Below are positions 25,421 to 33,111 of a stretch of DNA of 34,177 nt, piece by piece. This DNA is from Clostridiales bacterium VE202-01 (GTDB lineage: Bacteria > Bacillota_I > Bacilli_A > Erysipelotrichales > Coprobacillaceae). The stretch spans positions 1-34,177 of the forward strand of contig BAHP02000004.1 in the NCBI GenBank assembly GCA_000508865.1, in the 5' to 3' direction. Made by a program: the position numbers and the translations under genes. The stretch's first letter is position 1. Every line of letters begins with the position of its first letter. Below the pieces are notes generated by a model that worked only from the letters and a program-made list of their open reading frames with translations, was not told the DNA's origin and did not search any database.

Positions 25421-26944
25421 TTAATGTCTAAAATGCCGGTATCCTGTAAATACCATTGGGATCCCTTTTTCATTACAAAAATCAATTGAATCCTGATCAC
25501 GAATCGAACCACCAGGTTGAACGATTGCCCCAATTCCGGCATTATAAGCAACCTGGGCACAATCACTAAATGGGAAGAACGCATCACTAGCAAGTACTGC
25601 CCCATTAAAATCTTTATCAGGATTATTATGGATTGCATTTTCTAATGCCCAAACTCTTGAAGTTTGACCACCACCAACAGCTAGTGTAACGCCATTTTTA
25701 ACGATACAGATAGCATTAGATTTAACAAATTTAACGACCCGCATTCCAAATTCCATATCACTGAGCTGTTCTTCCGTTGGTTTAGCTTCAGTTACACAAT
25801 TCATCTCTTTGATCATTTCAGTATTAATATCTTGAACTAATACCTTACCTTCTAAATATTTAATATCATATTTAGCTTCTCGTACATCAATATTTTTAAG
25901 TTTTAAAATTCGTAAATTTTTCTTTTTTTTCAATACTTCTAAAGCATCATCATCAAAATCTGGTGCTGCTACGATTTCTAAGAAGATCTTGTGCATTTCT
26001 TCAGCTGTCTTTTTATCAATTTTATAGTTAACAGCAACAATTCCCCCAAAAATACTTTGTGGATCAGCTTCATAAGCTTTCATATACGAATCATAACCAT
26101 CTTTACCGATCGCTACACCGCAAGGAGTTGAGTGTTTAATGGCCGCTGTTACGATTTGATCTTTAAATTCACGAACTACCGCTACAGCCCCATATAGATC
26201 ATTAACGTTATTAAATGAAATTTCTTTACCGTGTAATTGTTCATAATCTAATAAGCTGTGCTGTACAAATGGATCAACATAACTATTTGCTCTTTGCTGT
26301 GAATTTTCACCATAACGTAAATGTTCTGTTTTCTTTAAACTAATATTTAATGTATCTGGGAAATCATCACCAACAACACCTGCAAAATAACGAGAAATCA
26401 TGGCATCATAGGCCCCTGTCGTTGAAAATGCTTTATATGCAAGATTTAATCTAAAATCAAAATCGTCATTATTTTCTTTAATTGCCGATAAAACATTATC
26501 ATAATCTTTAGGATCAGTAACAATTAAAACATCTTTAAAATTCTTTGCTGCTGAACGAATCATTGAAGGACCACCAATATCAATATTTTCAATCATCTCA
26601 GCCATTGGTTTACCTGCTTTTAAAGCTTTTTCAAATTCATATAAATTAACACACACTAAATCAATTGGTTGAATATCCATTTCTTTAACTGTGTTTACAT
26701 GTTCTTCTAGATCACGACGGAATAATAAACCGCCATGAACTTTAGGATGTAATGTTTTAACCCGACCATCTAAAATTTCTGGAAATCCCGTTACATCATC
26801 AATTGCAATACATGGGACATTTGCTTCCTGTAATTTTGCCATTGTTCCCCCTGTAGAAACAATTTCAAATCCTAACTCAACTAACCCTTTACAAAAATCA
26901 ACAATACCATCTTTATTCGTAACACTAACTAATGCTCTTTTCAT
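25421..26944 (-). CDS. purH: Bifunctional AICAR transformylase/IMP cyclohydrolase
   Basis: 507-residue enzyme for the last two steps to IMP. The N-terminal MGS-like cyclohydrolase domain (about residues 1-190) shows RALVSVTNKDGIVDF, STGGTMAKL and RVKTLHPKVHGGLL. The transformylase domain carries LRYGENSQQ, KHSTPCGVA, the GGGQTSR block and the C-terminal TGYRHFRH. The transformylase consumes 10-formyl-THF and the intermediate AICAR ribotide (ZMP), the ligand of the riboswitch that opens this operon. ATG 26944 directly follows the purN stop, with AAGGTG inside the purN end. Length is normal. Confidence 0.97.
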   Translation of the reverse strand: MKRALVSVTNKDGIVDFCKGLVELGFEIVSTGGTMAKLQEANVPCIAIDDVTGFPEILDGRVKTLHPKVHGGLLFRRDLEEHVNTVKEMDIQPIDLVCVNLYEFEKALKAGKPMAEMIENIDIGGPSMIRSAAKNFKDVLIVTDPKDYDNVLSAIKENNDDFDFRLNLAYKAFSTTGAYDAMISRYFAGVVGDDFPDTLNISLKKTEHLRYGENSQQRANSYVDPFVQHSLLDYEQLHGKEISFNNVNDLYGAVAVVREFKDQIVTAAIKHSTPCGVAIGKDGYDSYMKAYEADPQSIFGGIVAVNYKIDKKTAEEMHKIFLEIVAAPDFDDDALEVLKKKKNLRILKLKNIDVREAKYDIKYLEGKVLVQDINTEMIKEMNCVTEAKPTEEQLSDMEFGMRVVKFVKSNAICIVKNGVTLAVGGGQTSRVWALENAIHNNPDKDFNGAVLASDAFFPFSDCAQVAYNAGIGAIVQPGGSIRDQDSIDFCNEKGIPMVFTGYRHFRH

Positions 26945-27538
26945 TTATTTCACCTTAGCCCTTTCATTTTCGATAACGATCTTACCATCACAATACAAAG
27001 CTACTGCTTTAGGCAAGATACGATGTTCGATTTCTAAAACTCTAGCCTGAATATCCTCAGGATCATCTAAATCATCAATATTACAAGCTTCTTGAAGTAT
27101 GATTGGTCCTCCATCAACTTCTTTATTGACAAAATGAACTGTTGCCCCTGTTACTTTAACACCCCGTGCTAATACTTTTTCATGAACGTGCATACCATAA
27201 TATCCTGGCCCACAAAAAGAAGGAATAAGTGATGGATGAATATTGATGATCTTATTTGGATAAGCATCAATCAGTACATCAGTAAGAATTGCCAGATAAC
27301 CTGCCAAAACAACTAAATCGACCTCACGTTCTTTAAGCATCTTAACAATCAATTCATCATCTTTTCTAACGACTGCTGTTTCAATTCCGGCTTTTTTAGC
27401 CCGTTCTAGACCAAAAGCATTTTTACGGTTAGAAATAACCAAAACGATTTTTCCATTAATACTTTTATTTTCAACTGCATCAATAACTGATTGTAAGTCT
27501 GTTCCCCCACCAGAAATAAAGACAGCAATCTTTAACAT
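26945..27538 (-). CDS. purN: Phosphoribosylglycinamide formyltransferase (GART)
   Basis: 197-residue enzyme that formylates GAR using 10-formyl-THF. The catalytic Asn-His-Asp triad is visible: Asn and His in INIHPSLIPSF and Asp in EVDGGPIILQEA. The N-terminal AVFISGGGTDLQSVID binds phosphate, and VVLAGYLAIL is a further family block. It overlaps the purM end by 7 bases and is directly followed by purH, the only other formyl-folate user of the pathway. Length is normal. Confidence 0.96.
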   Translation of the reverse strand: MLKIAVFISGGGTDLQSVIDAVENKSINGKIVLVISNRKNAFGLERAKKAGIETAVVRKDDELIVKMLKEREVDLVVLAGYLAILTDVLIDAYPNKIINIHPSLIPSFCGPGYYGMHVHEKVLARGVKVTGATVHFVNKEVDGGPIILQEACNIDDLDDPEDIQARVLEIEHRILPKAVALYCDGKIVIENERAKVK

Positions 27539-28557
27539 AACTTGACTCCTTTATCACCAGCTTCGATATTACCAACTACATAACATTTATCACCAGCAGC
27601 TTCAATTGCTTCCATCGCTTTTTCAACATCACCTGGATCTAAGGCAATGACCATCCCAAGTCCCATATTGAATGTGTTATACATCATCTCTTGAGCAATA
27701 TCACCATTTTTAGCAATTAAATCGAAGATTGCTGGAACTTCATAGCTGTCTTTGTTAATAATTGCTTTAACTCCTTCAGGTAACATTCGTGGAACATTTT
27801 CAAAGAATCCACCACCAGTAATATGAGAGCAGCCTTTTACTTTAATACCTGCATCTTTAATATTTTTAAGTGCCTTGACATAAATTCTAGTTGGTTCAAT
27901 CAAAGCTTCACCAAGTGTCTTACCTAATTCATCATAATATGTATCTAATGATTCTTTGCTCATTTCAAAAACCTGACGTACTAGAGAAAAACCATTACTA
28001 TGAACACCACTTGAGGCAATCCCTACTAAAACATCTCCAGGTTTGATATCTTCACCATTGATAATATCTTTTTTATCAACGACCCCAACTGCAAATCCTG
28101 CTAAATCATAATCATCTTCAGGCATTAATCCAGGATGCTCAGCTGTTTCACCACCAACTAATGCACAACCAGATTGTTTACAACCTTCAGCTACACCACT
28201 TACGATCGTTGCAATTTTTTCAGGATAATTTTTTCCACAAGCAATATAATCTAAAAAGAATAAGGGTTCACCACCAGAACAAGCAATATCATTTACGCAC
28301 ATCGCAACTGCATCGATTCCGATCGTATCATGTTTATCCATGATAAATGCTAATTTTACTTTTGTCCCACATCCATCAGTTCCTGACAAAAGAACAGGTT
28401 CATCCATCTCTTTGATTGCACTTAAATCAAAGGCTCCAGCAAATCCGCCAAGCCCGCCAAGAACTTCTGGTCGCATTGTTTCTTTAACATGTTTTTTCAT
28501 TAATTCAACAGATTTATATCCTGCTTCAATATCTACTCCGGCCTTTTTATAATCCAT
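27532..28557 (-). CDS. purM: Phosphoribosylformylglycinamidine cyclo-ligase (AIR synthetase)
   Basis: 341-residue enzyme that closes the imidazole ring, turning FGAM into AIR with ATP. Family blocks in order: DYKKAGVDIEAG, GGFAGAFDL, LLSGTDGCGTKVKLA, AMCVNDIACSGGEPLFFLDYIACGK, LVGGETAEHPG, GIASSGVHSNGFSLVR and the C-terminal HITGGGFFENVPRMLP. Length is normal. ATG 28557 follows GGAG at 7 bases, 16 bases after purC. In many Firmicute operons purF lies between the early genes and purM; here purC leads straight to purM. Confidence 0.97.
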   Translation of the reverse strand: MDYKKAGVDIEAGYKSVELMKKHVKETMRPEVLGGLGGFAGAFDLSAIKEMDEPVLLSGTDGCGTKVKLAFIMDKHDTIGIDAVAMCVNDIACSGGEPLFFLDYIACGKNYPEKIATIVSGVAEGCKQSGCALVGGETAEHPGLMPEDDYDLAGFAVGVVDKKDIINGEDIKPGDVLVGIASSGVHSNGFSLVRQVFEMSKESLDTYYDELGKTLGEALIEPTRIYVKALKNIKDAGIKVKGCSHITGGGFFENVPRMLPEGVKAIINKDSYEVPAIFDLIAKNGDIAQEMMYNTFNMGLGMVIALDPGDVEKAMEAIEAAGDKCYVVGNIEAGDKGVKLC

Positions 28558-28573
28558 CTTTGGTCTCCTTCTA

Positions 28574-29275
28574 TTATTTTTGCATTCTTGCTAAAACTGC
28601 TTTATAAGTTTCAATCAAATCACCGATATCTTGTCTAAATACATCTTTATCATATTTTTGATTAGTTTCAACATCCCATAAACGACAAGAATCTGGAGAA
28701 ATTTCATCAGCTAATAAGATTTCACCATCAGCTGTTTTACCAAATTCAATTTTAAAATCAACTAATTTTAAATTTAAGCTTAAGAAGAACTCTTTTAATA
28801 ACTCATTGATTTTTAAAGTTTCTTGTTTAATAAAATTATATTCATCTCTTGTACATAATTTTAAAGCTATTGCATGATCTTCATTGATCAAAGGATCTCC
28901 ATAATCATCATTTTTATAGCTTAATTCAAAGATCGGTTCATCTAAAACAATTCCTTCTGGAGCTCCTAATCTTTTACAAAAAGATCCTGTTGTAATATTT
29001 CTAATAATTACTTCCAATGGGAAAATATCCACTTTTTTAACTAAAATATCACGATCATTTAATTTCTTGATCATATGTGTTTTGATTCCCGCTTCTTCAA
29101 GCATATCAAAGATAATACAAGAAATTGTATTATTTAAAACACCCTTACCTTCAAACTGATCATGTTTAACACCATTACCAGCTGTTGCATCATCTTTATA
29201 GTGAATTAAATATTCATCATCTTTATCAGTCTTATAAACTTGTTTTGCTTTTCCTTCATATAATAATTCTGCCAT
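28574..29275 (-). CDS. purC: SAICAR synthetase
   Basis: 233-residue enzyme joining CAIR and aspartate to give SAICAR. The opening LLYEGKAKQVYKTD, the middle VEVIIRNITTGSFCKRLG-like segment (LEVIIRNITTGSF), KFEF-type VDFKIEFGKT and LADEISPDSCRLWD are all present. Length is normal. ATG 29275 has AAGGAG about 11 bases upstream. It lies 23 bases after purE, so carboxylation of AIR and the next step are encoded together. Confidence 0.97.
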   Translation of the reverse strand: MAELLYEGKAKQVYKTDKDDEYLIHYKDDATAGNGVKHDQFEGKGVLNNTISCIIFDMLEEAGIKTHMIKKLNDRDILVKKVDIFPLEVIIRNITTGSFCKRLGAPEGIVLDEPIFELSYKNDDYGDPLINEDHAIALKLCTRDEYNFIKQETLKINELLKEFFLSLNLKLVDFKIEFGKTADGEILLADEISPDSCRLWDVETNQKYDKDVFRQDIGDLIETYKAVLARMQK

Positions 29276-29298
29276 TTTTCTAATTTCTCCTTTTACCT

Positions 29299-29787
29299 TT
29301 ATTTATATTTTGCCATAACTTCCACATTTGCTTCCATCGCTTGAACTTCCATTTCTTTACGATAAGCAACTAATTTTTCTTTAATGCTTTCATGTTTGAT
29401 AGCCATGATCTGTAAAGCTAAATAAGCCGCATTTTTACTTCCATTGATTGCTACAGTTGCTACTGGAATTCCTGAAGGCATTTGTACGATTGATAATAAA
29501 GCATCCATTCCATCTAAAGTTGCTCCACTAATTGGCACCCCAATTACTGGTAAAACTGTTTGTGAAGCAACAACACCAGGTAAAGCCGCAGCCATTCCGG
29601 CAGCAGTAATGATTACTTCTGTTCCATCTGTTTCTGTTTCTTTAATAAATGAGCTTAATCCTAAATGTGCGCGATGTGCTGAAAGACATCTAACATTTAC
29701 TTCAACACCATAATCTTTCAAAATTCCAATTGCTGGTTCAACCTTGTTTAAATCACTAGTAGAACCCATAATAATTGCTACTTTCAT
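29299..29787 (-). CDS. purE: PurE, phosphoribosylaminoimidazole carboxylase/mutase
   Basis: 162-residue octameric-type enzyme producing CAIR. The phosphate-binding GSTSD (residues 8-12) is present and the key histidine is His38 in SAHR. The motif continues AH (residues 40-41) where the common form is TP, and the later AAHLPG reads AAALPG. PVIGVP and LLSIVQMPSGIPVATVAI are intact. Class I PurE rearranges N5-CAIR made by PurK; class II carboxylates AIR directly. With no purK beside it the class is open. I chose ATG 29787 (MKVAIIMG), with AGGGTG 6 bases upstream; a longer frame to 29832 has no such site. Confidence 0.95.
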   Translation of the reverse strand: MKVAIIMGSTSDLNKVEPAIGILKDYGVEVNVRCLSAHRAHLGLSSFIKETETDGTEVIITAAGMAAALPGVVASQTVLPVIGVPISGATLDGMDALLSIVQMPSGIPVATVAINGSKNAAYLALQIMAIKHESIKEKLVAYRKEMEVQAMEANVEVMAKYK

Positions 29788-29814
29788 AATTTCACCCTTT
29801 CTTTTTAAACCACT

Positions 29815-29836
29815 AAAAGTGACCTGCGTCACTTTT
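29815..29836 (-). repeat. Hairpin at the fhs-purE junction
   Basis: Perfect 9-bp stem, AAAAGTGAC 29815-29823 with GTCACTTTT 29828-29836, with a 4-base loop. It covers the fhs stop codon. The following T-run is only four bases, so it may act as an mRNA stabiliser or a weak terminator that lowers pur expression relative to fhs. Confidence 0.6.
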
Positions 29837-31505
29837 AAAATAAACCGACAATCTTACCATCTTTATCAATATCCATATTAACTGCAGCTGGACGTTTTGG
29901 CAGTCCTGGCATTCTCATAATACTTCCTGAGATAGCCACTAAAAATCCTGCCCCTGCAGAAGGAATAAGATCATTGATCTTAACCGTAAAACCACTAGGT
30001 CGTCCTAATAATGTCGCCTGGTCTGATAAAGAATATTGAGTTTTCGCTACACAAATTGGCAGTTTTCCTAACCCTTGAGCTTCATACTTCTTCATCTTTG
30101 TTAAAACTTTTTTATCAAAGGCAACACCATCAGCACCATAGATTTCTTTAGCGATGATTTCGATTTTTTCTTTAATTGATATATCTAAACTATATAAAGG
30201 CTGATAATTAGCTTCTTTAGTATCTAAAATTTCTAATAATTTTTCAGCTAATTCAATACCCCCATCAGCACCTTTTTCCCATACTTTAGAGATCGCTACA
30301 TCAACCCCTAATTTATTACATGTATCTTTTAATAATTGTAATTCAGCTTCTGTATCCGTCGGAAATGCATTAATAGCAACTACAGAAGGAATACTATATT
30401 TAGCAATATTTTCAATATGTTTTTCTAAGTTTTGAACACCTTTAGCTAAAGCTTCAAGATTTTCTGTTGATAATTCTTTTTTATCAACGCCACCATGCAT
30501 CTTTAAAGCTCTAACAGTCGCTACGATAACTACCGCTTGAGGATCAAGACCAGCTTGCCGGCATTTGATATCTAAGAACTTTTCAGCCCCTAGATCAGCT
30601 CCAAACCCTGCTTCAGTGATTGCATAATCACCTAATTTGATTGCAAGTTTAGTAGCCATAACTGAATTACAGCCATGGGCAATATTAGCAAACGGTCCTC
30701 CGTGAACAAAAACGGGCGTATGATCTAATGTTTGAACTAAATTTGGTTTGATTGCATCTTTTAATAATAAAGTAACCGCACCAGTTGCTTCAATATCGTC
30801 AACTGTAACTGGATTTCCTTCATAGTTATAAGCAACGATCATTTTGCCAGCACGCTCTTTTAAATCTTCAAGACTAGTAGCCAGACATAAAATCGCCATT
30901 ACTTCACTAGCAACGCTAATATCAAAACCATCTTCACGTGGCACACCGTTTAATTTTCCACCTAAACCGCACACTGTATGACGTAAAGCGCGGTCATTTA
31001 AGTCAACTACTCTTTTCCAAACGATATTACGAACATCAATATTTAACGGATTTCCTTGATGAATCGAATTATCAAGCATCGCTGCGATCAAATTATTAGC
31101 AGCAGTAATAGCATGAATATCGCCAGTAAAATGTAAATTGATATCTTCCATTGGAACTACCTGAGCATATCCGCCCCCAGCAGCTCCCCCTTTAATTCCA
31201 AAACATGGTCCTAAAGATGGTTCTCTCATTGCTACAACTGATTTTTTTCCCATTTTATTTAAAGCCTGAGAAAGACCGATCATCGTAGTTGTTTTCCCTT
31301 CTCCAGCCGGTGTGGGATTGATTGCTGTAACAAGAACTAATTTCCCATCAGGATTATTTTCCAAACGATTAATTGCTTCAAGAGCAATTTTTGCTTTATA
31401 TTTCCCATATAATTCTAAATCATCATCTTCTAAACCAACTTTTTTAGCAATCTCACTAATTGGTTCCATCTTCGCACTTTGTGCAATTTCAACATCAGTT
31501 AACAT
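29835..31505 (-). CDS. fhs: Formate--tetrahydrofolate ligase
   Basis: 556-residue ATP-dependent enzyme making 10-formyl-THF from formate and THF. The P-loop TPAGEGKTT is at residues 65-73. Other family blocks are [72 protein letters not shown] and the C-terminal [22 protein letters not shown]. It opens the operon and supplies the one-carbon unit used by PurN and PurH. ATG 31505 follows AAGGGTGG. Upstream lie a ZTP riboswitch with terminator and a possible second promoter. Length is normal. Confidence 0.98.
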   Translation of the reverse strand: MLTDVEIAQSAKMEPISEIAKKVGLEDDDLELYGKYKAKIALEAINRLENNPDGKLVLVTAINPTPAGEGKTTTMIGLSQALNKMGKKSVVAMREPSLGPCFGIKGGAAGGGYAQVVPMEDINLHFTGDIHAITAANNLIAAMLDNSIHQGNPLNIDVRNIVWKRVVDLNDRALRHTVCGLGGKLNGVPREDGFDISVASEVMAILCLATSLEDLKERAGKMIVAYNYEGNPVTVDDIEATGAVTLLLKDAIKPNLVQTLDHTPVFVHGGPFANIAHGCNSVMATKLAIKLGDYAITEAGFGADLGAEKFLDIKCRQAGLDPQAVVIVATVRALKMHGGVDKKELSTENLEALAKGVQNLEKHIENIAKYSIPSVVAINAFPTDTEAELQLLKDTCNKLGVDVAISKVWEKGADGGIELAEKLLEILDTKEANYQPLYSLDISIKEKIEIIAKEIYGADGVAFDKKVLTKMKKYEAQGLGKLPICVAKTQYSLSDQATLLGRPSGFTVKINDLIPSAGAGFLVAISGSIMRMPGLPKRPAAVNMDIDKDGKIVGLF

Positions 31506-31580
31506 AACGCCACCCTTTCACATATAATTTTTAAAATATAAATCTAAGGTCAGTCTCTATCAAAATAAAAATACAACTAA

Positions 31581-31609
31581 TTTATATCATATTTCCACTT
31601 TTTTCTCAA
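31581..31609 (-). promoter_or_regulatory. Possible second fhs promoter between riboswitch and gene
   Basis: TTGAGA (31604-31609), exactly 17 bases, TATAAA (31581-31586) on the minus strand, about 75 bases before the fhs start and downstream of the riboswitch terminator. A transcript from here would escape ZTP control. Confidence 0.45.
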
Positions 31610-31650
31610 CTAGTACAATAGTTTAAAAACAAGCATTTTGACCATAGAAT

Positions 31651-31700
31651 TAAAAAAGAGCCTACACCTATCCAGACTCTTGCCCAGACGGTCGGCTCTT
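31651..31700 (-). terminator. Riboswitch-controlled terminator
   Basis: Stem AAGAGCC (31694-31700) with GGCTCTT (31656-31662) encloses 31 bases that include the conserved 3' aptamer element, and TTTTTT follows on the minus strand. It is the expression platform of the ZTP riboswitch, located about 145 bases before fhs. Confidence 0.8.
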
Positions 31701-31747
31701 CAATGATTATACTCCCTGTGGTTAATTCCACTTCCGTCAGTCGTATA
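31651..31747 (-). ncRNA. ZTP (pfl) riboswitch controlling the fhs-pur operon
   Basis: Read on the minus strand, the leader matches the pfl motif. P1 pairs TATAC (31743-31747) with GTATA (31708-31712). The conserved GACTGACGG follows, then hairpin P2, GTGG (31728-31731) with CCAC (31718-31721), and GGGAG (31712-31716). A linker leads to the hallmark 3' element CCGTCTGGGCA (31681-31691), which fits the pfl consensus CCGNCUGGGC. The class binds ZMP/ZTP, signals of formyl-folate shortage, and turns on purine and one-carbon genes. fhs, purN and purH downstream fit that role. The 3' element lies inside the terminator hairpin, so ligand binding should prevent termination. Confidence 0.9.
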
Positions 31748-31756
31748 ACTATTTGC

Positions 31757-31785
31757 ATGATATCATTTATTGATTCAAGATTCAA
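31757..31785 (-). promoter_or_regulatory. Main promoter of the fhs-pur operon
   Basis: TTGAAT (31780-31785), exactly 17 bases, TATCAT (31757-31762) on the minus strand. Transcription would begin a few bases before the riboswitch P1 stem, as expected. No PurR-type PurBox is apparent around it. Confidence 0.7.
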
Positions 31786-31894
31786 GCATTTACTACTAAA
31801 ACAATTTAATTTTATAAAATTACTTAAAATTAATAATTCTTCAAATTTTATATACTATCCAATTTTCTATAAATTTTGATACAAACAAGCATTC

Positions 31895-31913
31895 ATAAAG
31901 ACTGCCTCTTTAT
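31895..31913 (-). repeat. Short hairpin downstream of the small-gene cluster
   Basis: Perfect 7-bp stem, ATAAAGA 31895-31901 with TCTTTAT 31907-31913, with a 5-base loop. It lies 34 bases past the last small gene and before the pur promoter. There is no clear U-tract, so it is at best a weak terminator. The rest of 31786-31946 is plain AT-rich sequence. Confidence 0.35.
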
Positions 31914-31946
31914 ATATAGATATGAAATTACAAAACTAAAATTTAT

Positions 31947-32159
31947 CTACTTTTTCTTTGGAATCGCCATGCCTATCAACATTCCTAAAATAAGACCTAA
32001 TCCAGTGCACATTCCTCCCCAGGCAATTTGTCCAAACATGGCAAGTATAGCCATACCTGCACTTCCTGCCATAACACCGAAGCACATTCCCAAAGTCATA
32101 TAATTTTCTTGTTTCTGCCCATTTTCATTTTTTACATTCTTTAATTTCGCTTTCTTCAT
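31947..32159 (-). CDS. Small glycine-rich membrane protein, function unknown
   Basis: 70-residue protein I do not recognise. The first 20 residues are polar and very basic (KKAKLKNVKNENGQKQ). Two hydrophobic segments follow, about residues 21-42 and 44-66, rich in Gly, Met and Ala with small-residue spacing (GMCFGVMAGSAGMA, GLGLILGMLIGMA) that favours tight helix packing, and it ends IPKKK. It would form a two-helix hairpin with both ends probably inside. ATG 32159 has AAAGG 8 bases upstream. It is last of four close minus-strand genes, 25 bases after the 118-residue membrane protein. Confidence 0.65.
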   Translation of the reverse strand: MKKAKLKNVKNENGQKQENYMTLGMCFGVMAGSAGMAILAMFGQIAWGGMCTGLGLILGMLIGMAIPKKK

Positions 32160-32184
32160 TTACAGTACCTTTACAAATTCTCAT

Positions 32185-32541
32185 TTATTTAACCATTTGA
32201 CTCTTATATTTTCTTTGTAATTTAACACTTAAAATTATTGCAATTATAGGTGATATAACTACACCTATGATCAAGAACAATATCCATAACCCACTATTCT
32301 TATAGAGCAAATACATAGTAACTTCTAAAAAAATTAAGAAAATGATAAAGAATATATTCAGGTTTTTAGTATCTTCTTTCCAGTATGTTTCTTTATCTGA
32401 AGCATTTAAAGATTTATAAAATTCATTTCCATTATCATAATCTCGAACAACTTTTATTTTAGAATTTCTTATTATATTCATTAGAAACCATGTTACTAAA
32501 TATACTACATTAATAACACTAATTAAAATGATATTTTCCAT
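32185..32541 (-). CDS. Membrane protein of unknown function
   Basis: 118-residue protein with three predicted membrane helices: about residues 3-23 (IILISVINVVYLVTWFLMNII), 62-80 (LNIFFIIFLIFLEVTMYLL) and 86-107 (LWILFLIIGVVISPIIAIILSV). A charged loop of about 38 residues follows the first helix (NSKIKVVRDYDNGNEFYKSLN...) and the tail is basic. No family is recognised. ATG 32541 has GGAGAGG about 10 bases upstream. It sits between a zinc-ribbon protein (28 bases upstream) and another small membrane protein, so a shared transcript is likely. Its stop codon lies in the 21-base repeat. Confidence 0.7.
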   Translation of the reverse strand: MENIILISVINVVYLVTWFLMNIIRNSKIKVVRDYDNGNEFYKSLNASDKETYWKEDTKNLNIFFIIFLIFLEVTMYLLYKNSGLWILFLIIGVVISPIIAIILSVKLQRKYKSQMVK

Positions 32542-32569
32542 TTAATATCAGCCTCTCCTTAAATTCAAG

Positions 32570-32758
32570 TTATCTCTTGCTATACAAATGAGGATTCTGT
32601 TTGGACTTATCTTTTATCGATTCTCCATTTTCGTCAATTTCTCCCTCAATCCATGTCATAATACCAAAGTTACAAAAAGGGCATGTAATTGCTTCTTTGA
32701 AAACCTCTTGATTGCAGCGTGGGCATACAACATATTCTTCATCCTTTATATTACTCAT
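32570..32758 (-). CDS. Small zinc-ribbon protein
   Basis: 62-residue protein with two CPxC knuckles 11 residues apart (CPRCNQEVFKEAITCPFC, about residues 12-29), the form of a rubredoxin-like zinc ribbon that should bind one zinc. The remaining C-terminal 30 residues are acidic then basic and probably unstructured. No enzymatic motif is present. The ATG at 32758 has AGGA 11 bases upstream, supplied by the 21-base repeat and the bases after it. A single-domain protein of this size could be a protein- or RNA-binding adaptor, but the function is unknown. Confidence 0.7.
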   Translation of the reverse strand: MSNIKDEEYVVCPRCNQEVFKEAITCPFCNFGIMTWIEGEIDENGESIKDKSKQNPHLYSKR

Positions 32759-32787
32759 CTGTTTATTTTTCCTTTACAAATTCTCAT

Positions 32788-33111
32788 TTATCTATTTCTT
32801 CCTTTTTGTTTTGGGATTGGTAATTCCTCATACATAGCATTAAACAAACCTGTTAAAAATTCCTTATTATCAACCTCATCTACAAACAACATTTCTTTTG
32901 CCCCCTCATAAGGCGATTCATACGAAACTGTTGACATGTAGTTAATTGCTGATTTTATTGGTTTTACAAGCAGCCTATCATCATAGATACCACCTACGAT
33001 TTTACCACGATAGTAAATAATAAATTCTCCCATCATCGCTCGATATGTAATTTCTTCTAACTCTGATAACTGCTCTAAAATGAATTGTAAATATTCTTTA
33101 CTTGACGCCAT
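32788..33111 (-). CDS. TfoX N-terminal domain protein
   Basis: 107-residue protein matching the TfoX/Sxy N-terminal domain. The opening helix EYLQFILEQLSELEEITYRAMMGEFIIYYRGKIVGGIYDDRLLVKP follows the family pattern of Arg-x-Met-x-Gly, a Tyr-rich strand and a DDRLxxK turn. TfoX regulates competence in Gammaproteobacteria, but such short single-domain homologues are common in Firmicutes, where their role is unknown, so no competence role is claimed although dprA lies in the same window. ATG 33111 follows GAGGTG. It is first of the four-gene cluster. Confidence 0.85.
   Translation of the reverse strand: MASSKEYLQFILEQLSELEEITYRAMMGEFIIYYRGKIVGGIYDDRLLVKPIKSAINYMSTVSYESPYEGAKEMLFVDEVDNKEFLTGLFNAMYEELPIPKQKGRNR

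Larger units (their letters stand above)
32168..32791 (-). repeat. 21-base direct repeat (32168-32188 and 32771-32791) at two gene junctions
   Basis: Both copies are identical: on the minus strand ATAAATGAGAATTTGTAAAG plus G. Each copy contains the stop codon of the upstream gene (the 118-residue protein; the TfoX-domain protein) and the AAAGG ribosome binding site of the next. In both, a short reading frame starting MRICKG opens inside the repeat. The coordinates given span both copies; the DNA between is ordinary. Confidence 0.75.

Noticed and set aside
25408-25638. Minus-strand frame of 76 codons overlapping the purH end
   Set aside because: It is out of frame with intact purH, whose C-terminus TGYRHFRH is complete.
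31811-31852. AT-only inverted repeat TATAAAATT...AATTTTATA
   Set aside because: Nine A/T pairs with a 22-base gap in very AT-rich DNA; expected by chance and not placed at a gene end.
31748-31946. PurR PurBox upstream of the fhs-pur operon
   Set aside because: No paired CCGAA-type box was found; the riboswitch gives a sufficient control element.
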